Made by a program: the position numbers and the translations under genes
NCBI GenBank assembly: GCA_964036155.1
Contig: OZ038423.1
Location: 59,969,249 to 60,033,248 of the forward strand
Reading direction: 5' to 3'
Source of the DNA: Diploscapter coronatus
Taxonomy: Eukaryota; Nematoda; Chromadorea; Rhabditida; Rhabditidae
Length of the DNA stretch: 64,000 nucleotides
The notes under the pieces: model-generated
The model's database searches: none
Seen by the model: only the letters and a program-made list of their open reading frames with translations
What the model was told of the DNA's origin: nothing
Shown here: in pieces, positions 15,909-27,345 of the stretch
How positions within the stretch are numbered: the first letter of the stretch is position 1
Layout of the letters: each line of letters starts with the position of its first letter

Positions 15909-16320
15909 AATCTGGCATTTTTCAGAAATTTTCGGATTTTTTGGAGAAAATTTAATTTTCCTGGTTGTTGTTTAAAATGATGGGTTTTGCTGATGTTAAA
16001 GTGAGATCTTATTCTTTCTTAGTTAAAGATTCTTTGATGAGTAAGATATGTTTCGTAATCTCGCTACTACGAACTATTTTCTTTTCCCTACCCTTTCTCG
16101 TTCAGAGTATTGGAATATTGCTGCTTTTTGATTATTTATTCTTCTTTTTTGATTGATAAAAACTTTAAATTTTACCCGTGAACGTTGAATAAAGAATTTG
16201 AATATTTTAAAAAGAATTTTAGGAAATGTTGAATCGATTTCATATCTTACAGATTTCCTATAAATGTTGAATTTCTAGATAAAAGGATCATTTGTAACTT
16301 TACAAAAATTTTCAGAGAGA
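15909..16320 (+). promoter_or_regulatory. SART3-GGPPS spacer with acceptor next to the ATG
   Basis: The SART3 stop overlaps an AATAAA. About 400 bases of T-rich sequence follow, ending in acceptor aaaattttcag (to 16315), five bases before the GGPPS ATG. No ORF of note; open stretch 15965-16156 has no family features. Confidence 0.45.
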
Positions 16321-18114
16321 ATGAACTTTAATGGAAGTGGGGCTGGCGATGCGAAAAATTCTGAGGGTGACGATGAGCATCTTTTAGCGCCCTTCCAATA
16401 CATCAGGTCCATGCCGGGGAAGCAGGTCGGGTTTTAAAAAATATTTTAAAGAAATTGATCTTCAAATTCGTTTTTATTGAAAATTTACTTTTTTCTAAAA
16501 GATGAAATTTGAAATTTTCAGATCCGTAGCAAACTCGCGAAAGCGTTCAACTTCTGGCTGCGAATCGACGACACCGTGCTCAATCAGATCATGGGTAATT
16601 AAGTATTTAACTTGGCTCATTAACTTATTTAATTGCCCTAATTAAAGCTTAATTGAGCTAATTAACGTTCAGAAATCGTTGAAATGCTGCACAATGCGAG
16701 TTTGATGATTGACGACATTGAAGATGAGTCCTTGCTGAGGAGAGGCCTTCCCGTTACGCATACTATTTATGGTAACTAGCTTAATTGTCTACTTAATTAC
16801 CCTAATTAATTTGAATTATTTTCAGGAGTGGCGAGGACGATCAATACCGCGAATTTCGTGTATTTTGTTGCGCTGGAGAAATGTCTGAAATTGCAGCACC
16901 CGGATGTGGTTAAGATTTTCACGGGTAAAATTATTATTCTTTTAATTTTTTAAAGTTTATTTTAATTTTTGAATTTTCAGAGAAAATTCTGGAACTCCAT
17001 AAGGGTCAGGGAAAGGAGATTTTCTGGAGAGACAGTCTGGTTTGCCCCACTGAAGCTCAATATGAAGATATGGTTGTTCAGAGTAAGTTTTCTTCCTAAA
17101 AAAATTTTAAAATATCAATTTTATAAAATACTTTTTTTCTGTAAAATTTTCTTTGTTTGGAAAGGCATACTAGAAATAGGAAAAGGTTCGAAATTTTCAG
17201 AAACGGGCGGTCTGTTCTGTTTGGCAGTGAATTTGATGCAGTTGTTTTCCGATATCCGACTCGATTTCAACCAACTGCTCAGGCTCATGGCCCTGTTTTT
17301 CCAGATTCGGTAATCATTCGTTTTCAAAAAGTAATTTTAAAAATCATTTCTTTAAAGTAAACGCACTCTTCCCTCTTTTTACCAACACCGTTTCACTTCA
17401 ATCATTTCGGAGCTTTCATATGATTTGCTATCAAATAATAAAGAAGTTAAAATAAGTAAAATGATAAAATTTGAAAAACTATTTAAGGAATAAAAGAATT
17501 ATTTTCAGAGACGACTACCTAAACCTGATGTCCAAAGAGATGGCAGAGCAGAAGACCTTTGCTGAGGACTTGTCTGAGGGCAAATTCTCCTTCCCAATTA
17601 TACATGCAATCAAACAAATGGGACAGCACAATGATGACACTGTATTGAGTAAGTGGATACTCTAGTTTTAAAGAAAAGGATCACTAGTTTTGAAAGATTA
17701 TTGTAATTTAAAAGAGGATTACTCAATGGCTTTTAACAGATTTCGTGAGATCTTTAAAGTTGCGACAATTCGAATAGGAAAATTTCAAACGATTGTTACA
17801 AAATTGAATGGAAAATTTAGGTTCGAAATACTTTTTAGAAAAATTTATTTAAAAATTTCCACGATCAAAATCAGACATCCTTCGGCAAAAGACGCAAAAT
17901 ATCGAGGTGAAGAAGTACTGCATATCTCAGATCAAGGGACGCGGGTCTTTCAGGTACCAAAATTAGCATAAAATGAAAGTATGCCAGTTTCAGCTACACC
18001 CTGGAGCGACTAGCCCAGCTGAGCAACGAAATCAAGCGAGAAATCGAATCTCTCGGCGGAAATGGGAAATTGTTGGAAGTCATTTCGCTTCTCGAAGAAT
18101 CCATTCGGACTTAG
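16321..18114 (+). CDS. GGPS1: Geranylgeranyl diphosphate synthase, eukaryotic type III
   Basis: Nine exons: 16321-16425, 16522-16594, 16673-16771, 16826-16924, 16981-17082, 17201-17309, 17509-17648, 17875-17953, 17994-18114. They total 927 bases, in frame, 308 aa, close to human GGPS1 (300). First aspartate-rich motif DDIED with the upstream [14 protein letters not shown]; second motif DDYLNL. The residues before the first motif ([15 protein letters not shown]) fit type III GGPPS rather than farnesyl diphosphate synthase. The enzyme condenses farnesyl and isopentenyl diphosphate to the C20 donor used for Rab and Rho prenylation. A 22-residue low-complexity N-terminus precedes the core. Third gene of the plus-strand PRP18-SART3-GGPPS tandem; function is unrelated to splicing, as is common in operons. 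Confidence 0.95.
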
Positions 18115-18590
18115 AAAGAGCATTTTTTTTCCTTTATTCCTTCTTATTTTAGTCTTTTTGACCATTTCAAACATGAAGTACGAATGTTGTCCTTTTTATT
18201 ATGCATTCTTTTTATTTTTCTTATCTTATCAATCATGCTTTCGTGATATCGCTCATGCTTTTCGAATTTTTTCTTGCTAGCCAATATCGCCATGTGAAAG
18301 AGCATCGTCGAATTGTATAGCGGGTACCGTCAATTATGAAAAACCAGGACAATTGGTCAATTATCTTCGAAAACTAAGGGCTAACTAAAAGAGTACATTT
18401 GTGCCTCGCAAAAGAGGCGTGGCTTGGTGGCTCCTACTGGGCAATATGGTTTTGATCTAGTGATCGTGGCTTTACCGTTTTAATAATGCGATTTTAATAA
18501 ATAATTTATTTGAATTAAACTTCACCGGGTAAGTATTTGAAAGACAATGTAGCAGTTAATTATGCTAATTAAGTGATATAATTAGGGCAG
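18115..18590. other. Convergent spacer
   Basis: Between the ends of GGPPS (plus) and the NG-rich secreted gene (minus). No coding or repeat signal beyond an intron-like TAATTA word cluster near 18556-18590. Confidence 0.3.
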
Positions 18591-19851
18591 TTATCGTTTT
18601 TCAAAGGGGAAAGGCTGCATGGGTTTGATGTTTTCGTCTATCGTAATAATTGGCACACCTTGATGGATTCCAGTATTGGATAGGCCTGATAAACCAGGCT
18701 GGAGTCCGGGGTTTACGCCCGTCATTCCGGTTAATCCTGCAGTGAAAATTAACCTCGTAAAATACTAAATTTTAAATGAAAAATGTTAAACTACAAATCA
18801 AAATTCTAAATTTCAATAGTTTCAATGGAAAACAATTCTTAAAAACCAAATTTCAATATCCTTACCATTTGGCGCATAGGGATTCACTCCCGTCATGACG
18901 TCACCTCTAGGCAAATCGCTACAAGTACAATCCAAAGACTGGGCCAGGGTCAATAAATTCACTAAATTTGAAATTTCCAGAAATATAGATTTTTCCAAAT
19001 TTACCGAATTGCTCAAAAGAACTATGCTGCTGGTTGACTTTATTGATGATTTCTTGCTGTCTTCGAACTTGTTCCTAAATTCTTTTAAATTTTGAATCAA
19101 AAGAATAAGATAGGTTTCTTGGAAAGTCGACACATCTTTTAGCAAAATAGTAGTTATGATGGTAACGTATTGGATGAACTTAAATAAAATTGAGAAAACC
19201 ATGAAGATCAACTTTTCTATTGCTTTTTGGAAAAATATTACTCTATTATCGAGTTAGTTTTTTTCTAAATAAATATATTACTCACCTGTAACTGCATAAT
19301 TTGTTGTTGGATGGACTGATCTATGCCAGCCGGCATTTGAGTCATCGTGTTAAAACCCTTCGCGAAGCATTTGCAATTGAAAGATATCATAGGGCCTAAA
19401 ATTCCAAAAATGCCAATTTAATACCGAAATGGCACCGCCTACCATTCTGAATACTACTTATACCATTTGGATTTGGGTTATAGGGGTTGATTGGGACCGT
19501 TCCGGGATACCCAATTCCACCCGGGAACTGCCCATTTGGGTAGTATGGATTCTGAATTATTTTATATATACCAGAAAAATAGAATACTATATACCTGCCC
19601 CGGAATACCATAAGGGAACATGTTATTTTTGGATCTTAAATAGGTAGCAGGGTCTATTTGCTCTTGGGTTTCGGGAATTGACTTTTTGAAGTCATCAGAT
19701 TCTTTGGAGTACTAAAATGGTTGATTTTTGGATAACTATTTATTAGCATTTAAAATCATATCCTTTCAGAAGATAAATTGTATAAAAGTCTCAATTTTAC
19801 CACATTGATAATTTGGAGTAGTACAGTAGAAATAAAATAAAGTTTAGACAT
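18591..19851 (-). CDS. Small secreted Pro/Gly/Asn-rich protein with two CxC motifs; family not recognised
   Basis: Six exons on the minus strand: 19801-19851 (start ATG at 19851), 19595-19711, 19464-19551, 19286-19395, 18866-18938, 18591-18736. The sum is 585 bases, in frame, 194 aa. Exon 1 codes a hydrophobic signal peptide (KLYFISTVLLQIINV). The middle is rich in Asn-Pro-Tyr and Gly (NPYYPNGQFPGGIGYPG, INPYNPNPNG). Two short boxes share Cys-x-Cys: FNCKCFAKGF and LDCTCSDLPRG. Exons 5 and 6 repeat the word MTGVNP. Composition suggests an extracellular, perhaps cuticular or silk-like, protein; this is inference. The acceptor of exon 5 (ggcccag) is less certain than the others, and the reading frame happens to stay open through the intron before it. 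Confidence 0.6.
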
Positions 19852-20524
19852 TTTAAAATACACCGGTCAAAAGCTGAATGAAAAATGCTGAGCGGTTGAA
19901 TAAAAGTGAAATTTCTCCTTTTTTCTTTCTATCTCTAGAAGATTCGAACTATTTCGTATATCCTTTTCGAGTAGTGTATAACAGGTAAGATTATCTCTTT
20001 GCAAGTCAGATATGCTGAGGTTTAAAAGGGACATGTTTTGTTTGGTTTTTTTTCGAAAAAGGAAAGAAAAATGATTCATACCATGTTCCGCTTTAAAGAT
20101 ACATGAAAAGGTAGAATATACAATATCTTAAAATGTCCTACTCATTTTAATACGTTGAAGGTAATTCATAATTTTTATTCGAATATTCCTGTATAGCTAA
20201 ATTTAAATCAAATTATAACTCTATTTTTATATTTTTCTCTACCTAAACTAATAAATATCATATAAAATTTGATATACACTTAAACAATGGCATGTACGCA
20301 CATAGCATTAAACCATATTTGGGCCTTTGTTAGCCCCGGATTTCAGATATCCCAGTCTGTTTACACAAAAGTCCCCTCGCATTTCCGATTAATTTTTTCG
20401 TATACGGAACAGTTTTTGCACTATTCTGCGTCCCTAGCTTTTTTCTATAATAAAACATACGAAATCACACTATCCAGAGTTATTTCCGGCATGAGTTTTC
20501 CTGTTATTTTGCTAGCATCACGTT
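19852..20524. other. Divergent spacer
   Basis: Upstream of two secreted genes transcribed away from each other. AT-rich; no promoter element could be assigned. An open frame at 20287-20535 overlaps the next gene's start in another frame and shows no features. Confidence 0.3.
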
Positions 20525-21953
20525 ATGGCAGCTAAAAACTTGCTGAAACTATTGATTTTTCTAATCTGTCAGAGTTTATTGAATAGCGGTCAAGTGGCTA
20601 AGCGCCAGGCTGCAACCTTTTACTATGTTTGTGGTATCTATCCGAATCAGTATTATTCGATAACACGTTAGTTGACTAAAATTATCGTTAATTACCCTAA
20701 TTATCTAGCTTGTCCTTCAACCCCGAGCGTTAATCCTATTGGAACTTGTGCCAACGGTTGGCAGATGTTAGGTGTTGGCTGTTACAATAGTTTCCAGGTA
20801 ATTCACTTAATTGCCTAATTAATCGTCAATTGCCTCAATTAAGTGCACTCCCTATGCTTCTAACTCTCAGTGTATACAAGGCTGCTGTTGCGTGCCGCCG
20901 TGTGAGTTACCATGCTATCATGTTTTTGTTACCATAATTTTGGCACCGTTCAGCCTCCTCGCAGTCTACCACTACTGTGAATCCTCAGTTCACTTCTACA
21001 ACTACTAATAATGCTTTGGCTGGACTTGGTAAGCAATCACAGCCTTAGATTAAATTCCCTTTGAATTTTAAATTTAGCGTTTTGTTATAACGGCCAGCGT
21101 ACCCAGGTCCGATGCTTACGAGGTACGGATTGTCAATTTGGCCAGACGTGTATGCAGGGCGTTTGTTGCACGACGACAGGACAGGAATGGGCTTGTGAGT
21201 ACATTTTTTTTATTTGACGAAGGTCAGCTTTTCAATAATAAGCAAAATCATGACGTCATAGTTTGAATTATTATCCATTATCTAACCAGTTTATTTAATA
21301 AAGTTACGCCATGGCGTTATTATTATTTAATGCAACGCCTTGTAACGCCATTTAGTCGCCTGTGCCGGTGAAGCAGCTTTGGCGTCATGCCGAACTGGTA
21401 CTTGCAACGGATTCGTCTGTACGACGTCGAATTACTGCTGCGAATGTGCGTTTGGACAGACTAGCGGACCTTGTAATGGAGGGGTACGGTATTTTAGTTT
21501 AACGCCATCAAGAATATTTATGTGTTAAAATAGAGAAGGAAGCAGGCTGATATATAATATATTTAATATTTTAAATATTGATACTTTTATTAATAATGGT
21601 ATTCAATAGACTGATGAGTATTTCGACTAAAAATCGCTTTTGTCTTTATTTTAAATACCCATCCACTGACACTATTGGTTTAACTTGTTTTTTTCTGTGA
21701 ATCTTTATGATTTGATTTTCTGAAACATTCAGCAATGTGGAGCAGGATTTACGTGCAATAATAACCAATTCTGCTGCCCTCAGTGCAACAATGGTAATTA
21801 ATAGTTAATTGCTCTAATTAACTATGTTTAATTGCCATAGTTAAGACTATTTAATTGCCTAATTAAGGAGCGGCCCCCTTCGGGATGTGTTTCAACAGGC
21901 AATGCCCTAGCGGGTTCAATTGCACTTCGGGGAATATATGTTGCCCAATTTAA
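20525..21953 (+). CDS. Secreted cysteine-rich repeat protein
   Basis: Eight exons: 20525-20666, 20709-20797, 20871-20901, 20954-21028, 21078-21194, 21356-21483, 21733-21793, 21868-21953; 729 bases, in frame, 242 aa. A hydrophobic N-terminus (LLKLLIFLICQSLL) is a signal peptide followed by a possible Lys-Arg cleavage site (VAKR). The rest is a chain of short cysteine modules of the pattern C-x5-C-x5-CC: CQFGQTCMQGVCC, CNGFVCTTSNYCC, CGAGFTCNNNQFCC and CPSGFNCTSGNICC. A Thr/Ser-rich linker separates module 1 from the others. Such CC-ended modules are common in nematode and other ecdysozoan secreted proteins (EB or lustrin-like). No enzyme motif. Divergently placed from the NG-rich secreted gene. 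Confidence 0.75.
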
Positions 21954-22190
21954 ATCAATTAAATATCCATCCAAATTTACTGCCAATAAATTCGTATATC
22001 ATAAAAATATCCTGCGAATGAACAAAATAATAAACTCGTGAAAATATCCAACAAAAGAATAGAATCGAAAAATATATTGAGTGAAAACAACAAAAATATG
22101 ATAGATGGGCTTCAAAATATGAGGAGAATAATGAAAATAGTAATGGTTTTAGTTTTTCTAAGATAATTTCAATCATAAAATAACTTTTAA

Positions 22191-23900
22191 TTATTCTTCT
22201 TTCTGTAGCGGCTCCAATCTATAGTATTGATCAGTTTTCGGGTCATAATAACAGTCAAAGTCAGGGTCATAGACTAGTCCTAAAATAGTAACTATTATTT
22301 GGACTAGTACTTTAAACTACCTGGCACTTGTTTCTCCTCTATCAATTCTTTCGATTTCGTGTTAGACCTCATCTTTTCATGTCTCATTCCTCTCTGTCTC
22401 CATTCCCTGCAACCAAATTGCAATTTAAGTTCCACCTCTTATCGATTGATTTTTCTATCTTACATCTTATGTATCGCCGAGGCCGACATTTTTCGTTGTT
22501 TCTCTTCGGATTTTTGAGACTGAGCCTAAATTAGCTAATTATATGATTAATTAGCGTAATTAACTAGTTAATTACCAAACTATCTTCATCTCCCTCTGAT
22601 TCTTCTGAGAAGTCTTCGTATTCGTGGTGATGAAGCAAAATTCCCCTTCCTTTCCTAGAGCCCTCGCGGCTAACTTGAGACTTATATGAAGAGTGGTTGC
22701 TAAAGTTGATTTAAATTAAAGACCTAGCTCATTGTTAAAATTTAACATGTTGCCAAAGTTCGTTACCTCTTCTGCATGCTCTTCAACATAGAAACCTCTT
22801 CCGGATCTAACTGGACCGCTAACATATCGCCAGATTTCAGAGCCACCGTCTTCTTCACTGAAAATCTATCATCATACGGTTAGGGATAGGCTTTAAAACC
22901 GTCTGGAGATACTGCATTGAATATTTTAGACTTTGCATATTACTTATTTATGTTATTTCTTCATGTTGAAAACCTACGCGAGCGCTTGCATTTCTGTTTC
23001 TATTCAATTCATATGTATGAAAAAGGCGTTTTTGTATACTTCCTAAATCTCTATTTTAAATCATATTTCTCCTCCTTTTACCAATTTTTGTATATTTCTT
23101 ATCTTCTCTTCAGAATCAGTAACATTTCTCCTTCTTTTAACTTTTCCAGCCCTATGCCTTCTGGAATGCGGGCTTCTGAATCACCGCACTGGCTACAAAA
23201 GGACCGTTTTTCGACGGAGGGGTTTGTTCCTCCTCACAAAGACCTATACGCGTTTCTAATGAGAAATTTCCCATTCTAGACTATCGATAATATTGATTTT
23301 TCTAATAAAAGTGGTGTTTTTCCTAAAAAATAATTTATTTTCCGGAAAGTGATATATTTTTCACTATTTTGGTGTATTTTCTAAACCAAAACACGCATTT
23401 TCTATTTACAATTTAATGTAATTTTGAAAAAAACTACTATATTTCCTACAAAGTTGATTTTAAAAAATGTTTACAATTTCAGTTTTTTCCCAAACTTAAA
23501 GCCCGTCTCCTCAGCACTTCGGCTATTCTTCACAGTGTTGCGCAATGGCAAAGCTTTGACAAAAAGAGCAACAAAGTGGACAATAGCCCGAGAGCTTTGG
23601 AAGAATGATAAAATATGCTAATCTTTAGCGTCTATATCTATAATAAACTAATGTCTATGTTAATTTTTAATCTACGTTAATGTTTAACATTTATGCTAAT
23701 TTTTAACTTACAAGAAGCCCGCCGTTCTTTCACTGTGGCATTAGAAGTCGTTGGCTTTTCACTGGTAGGTATGTCAATCGCTAAATTTCAATTTACTAAT
23801 TTAAGATAAAAACTTATTTTCAGATCTTAAAATCATACTATTTTGCCTTGGAACTCGTTTAGTACTCGTGGCAGATGTTTGTCTAAAAATTAGAGAAAAT
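22191..23900 (-). CDS. Unresolved minus-strand gene; acidic, SR/GR-containing exons
   Basis: Several blocks have splice signals and protein-like content on the minus strand: 22191-22279 (YDPDFDCYYDPKTDQYY, stop TAA at 22191), 22576-22699 (HHHEYEDFSEESEGDED), 22767-22857 (EEDGGSEIWRYVSGPVRSGR) and, less surely, short blocks near 23150-23240 (FCSQCGDSEARIPEG), 23510-23620 (GYCPLCCSFCQSF) and 23715-23880 (EKPTTSNATVKERRAS). The phase between the last two 3' exons does not close, so a small exon is missing or a boundary is wrong. The Cys pairs hint at a zinc-binding module. I cannot name the family. Confidence 0.35.
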
Positions 23901-25156
23901 CACGATTCAAAAAATGTTCAAATTTAGTCTAAATTTATATTAATAATTTATACAATTACGTTTAATTTAAAACTTATATTAAAATAATTGACTACTGACC
24001 TAACAGTGTTACCCTTATTAGCAAATTCACAACATTCCGATTTTTGCGGTTTCATAATAACTTGTTGGGTTTAGATTCAGAATTTGAATAATAAAGAATT
24101 TATAGAATGACGAATTTGTCGAACATGAATATTTGAAATTATACAAATTTAGTCGTACGAACTTGGGCCTTATAAAGGCGTATTGAAAGTGAAATATAAG
24201 CACCTGCTCCCGAGTTTAAGGCTTGAAAATAGACATTGAGAAGCTTGTTGCTAAGGTGGAAAAGAATATTAGACAGAAAGAGAGGGAAGAGAAGAATAAT
24301 TTTGAGAAATAGTATGAGAAAAGAAATCTCGGCCTAAGATCAAACGCAATGCAATTTCTGCAATTTCGCAACAAGATCAGAAAACTACCCTGGATTTCGC
24401 AAAATCGTAGCAACTTATTGCGAAAGAATTGCTTTAACTACGGTGCTCTGAAGATTAAACTATTTCACGATTACGTAGATTTTGATATTTGAAATTGAAA
24501 TATGGATGAAAATAGATTTTTATTTCACTATATATCATAAACGAGTAAGATATGTAAAAGAAAAATAAAAGAAATTTTTTTTACAGTGGATTTGAGGATA
24601 TTCAAAAAACGGTTTAAAATTAGCAAATTTGAATTTTCAATTACGATGGGCATTCGTAATTTGCCGGGTTCAGCGAACTAAAACTTAACTTTTTGAAAAG
24701 TACTACATATCTTTATATTTTAGATTAAAAAATTTGATGAAGCTTATCCGTATATTATCAGTTTATCGTTTATTATGACATTTAAATAAATATAGTAATG
24801 AAGGTAACCTTGTTTTCCAATATCATATGTTTGAAATAGAAATACAAAGGAAGATCAACCTATTTACACACATAAACTACACACTATAACCTATAAGATA
24901 AATGATAATAGGGTGATTATAGTCAGGTATATTGATATTTGGGTCAAGAAAATATTTTGAACCTTTTTGATCTACCTAATTTTACTACTATTTGATAGCT
25001 TTTCTCGATATTATCTTATCAAGTTATTTGACGTAAAAATAATCATAACATTGATTCGAAAAAACCGCTTATCAATTTTGATCGCTCTCTAATTTCCCTT
25101 TAAACGCATACTATCTTATATCGAATTAAAATCGAGAATATTAATTATCGTTACGT
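23901..25156. other. AT-rich spacer before laccase copy 2
   Basis: No gene recognised. One copy of the dispersed GAAGATCAAC motif (near 24852). Ends where the right arm of the inverted duplication begins. Confidence 0.4.
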
Positions 25157-27345
25157 AATAATTTCTCCATACCTCTCGTTCCACATTAAAGGATAGGCCT
25201 GAAAAACCGTCTGGAATATCAACTTGGCATTTATTAACTCTTCTGATTAGGGCATTAATCCCAGGCTCCACCTCCCCTGAAAATTGCCATCATCCTATTT
25301 TAGATTCCTAATCTTATTTCTTCATTTTACTCCTCTATAATGGGGTTAAGAGTCGGGTATCGATTCTTGATTTTCGCTATTTTGGCTAAGTTTTCTATCG
25401 GCTATCAGAAATACGCCCAGCCTATCAAATTGTCTCAACCTGAAAAGGTACCAAATTCAAATTTTAACTCAAAATATTATTTGTATATATCTGAAAATCA
25501 AGTTCAATCAATAATGGTTTTAAAATATTTAAACCTTAAAATATTAAGTATGTCTTTTTAAATTTGATATCTAGGATGGCACCTACGCATTTGACATGGT
25601 AATAACTCGAAAATTGACGATGTCATTTCACAACGATAACGTTTATCTCCATGGAACTCCTGTTGATTACGACCCTAAAACGGTAGGAATCTTTGCAAAA
25701 ATATTCAACTTACGAAAAATCAAACTTTCGACAAAAATATAGATAGGTGTCTACCAAAATACCATTCAACCTTTAGATGCAATGGAGCAAAAGAGACCCC
25801 GACCAGACGGTGGATTGTTTCGCGAATTACGCGATGAACCCGAATACGAATCCTCAAGATGCCTCTGCAATGGAGGATGTTCTGACTTATGACGGACTGC
25901 ATAAACGAGTCCTGGCTGTTAATGGAATTAGGTAAAGCTACCCTACCCTAGATTTCCCAGAAACATTGCTTTTTCGAGCTTCTCTACTCTTTTCTAAAAT
26001 CTCGCTTATCATCCAGGAAAGAGCAAAAGCCTGACTCGTTATCTACTATACCAAACTGCCAAAGAGGGAGACTCACACATTTTTACGTCATGAGCTTGGT
26101 CAGTAGAAGCGAAAGAGCATTCGAAACGAAGATATTTAGGGAAGCTCGAAAAAATAAACATTTCTGGGAAGGGTTCTATAAAATATTGAAATTTAAACAG
26201 TATCTATCTTTATAATATCGATTTCATAAATCATGCGAATACTGGCTCAAATCACTTCAAAGTTTTGGTAAATCATTTCTTCTTTGTTTAAAACATATAT
26301 CTAAAATTGATTATAATTGTCAAAACTAGAACTGAATAACTTCAAAATATTGTCTAAATTAAGAGTTTGAGTAAACCTAAACTTTCAGCCCCGGTCTCCC
26401 CATAGTTGTGCCCTACAACTCCAGTGTTCTACTAAGGGTGAGGAACAAGGTTCTGATGGACTCTCTTTCCATCCATGTGCACGGAATCGACAAACACGGC
26501 ATGTGGTTCATGGACGGGGTATCCTATGTTCAGCAGTGTCCGATTCATAGCACAAATTAGTAAGGATTATTCAAATTTAAAAAAAGCTGAAAATATGCTA
26601 ATATTTCGGTTAGAAATTGAAAGCAGGCTATAATGCAGATTGTGATAGAATAAATTATGTTCTTTCTTAAATATCGTTATTTTATGATTTGATATCTTGA
26701 AATTTAGCTTTTATATTTTACAGTTTCGAATACCGCTTCATCGCTGATAACAAGGGAACGCACTGGTATCACGGACATATGCAAACTGACAGAGGAGATG
26801 GGCTATATGGATGTAAATCTTTAATTTAAATATATAAATTCTGATATATGAAATTCGGATTTCATATAGCCTTTCATTTTTAAATTCAGCCTTCATCGTA
26901 ATCGATCCTAATGATAGGTCGGTTCCTGTGGATACAACCGGGAAAAGGGAGATTCCGAGTCGGGAATACGTCGTTATGATAGCAGTAAGTTGCAAATAAA
27001 ACTGAAGTTTCAATTTTTCCTAGTCTAAACCCCCATTTTCTAAATTAGGATTGGGCTACAGAATGGGGTGTTAATGCTTGGGAAAATTTGGACGATAAAA
27101 CTATGAAGTGGATGTATGGGTTTGATAATTTCACACAGTGTTGGCAACCCACTAGGACTATCGATGGAGGTAATTGGCTATATTTAATTACTCTAATTAC
27201 CCACTTAATTTCCTCCTATTTAGGCAATGTGGGAGGAGCGGTACCGATATCTTCAATTCTCGTTAACGATAAGGGCTGGTGGAGTCAGGACGATATGTTG
27301 AATCGACCCCATAATTTACCGTTGGAGCGATTTAGTATCAATGAA
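25157..27345 (-). repeat. Right arm of the large inverted duplication
   Basis: Mirror copy of 1-2163. It covers about 180 bases of laccase 5' flank and exons 1-8. The similarity cannot be followed past 27345 only because the partner runs off the window at base 1. The sequence word ggataggcctgaaaaaccg just inside this arm's outer 5' end recurs in shortened form at 22887 and, reversed, at about 33515. Confidence 0.95.

Noticed and set aside
18660..18710. Match of ggataggcctgataaacc to the laccase-flank repeat
   Set aside because: It falls in a coding exon of the NG-rich gene with full codon logic; similarity is short and likely coincidental.
18822..19211. Long minus-strand open frame ending in a conserved-looking tail
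   Set aside because: Only its end is exon 5 of the secreted gene; the upstream part is an intron that lacks stops by chance and has no ATG with support.
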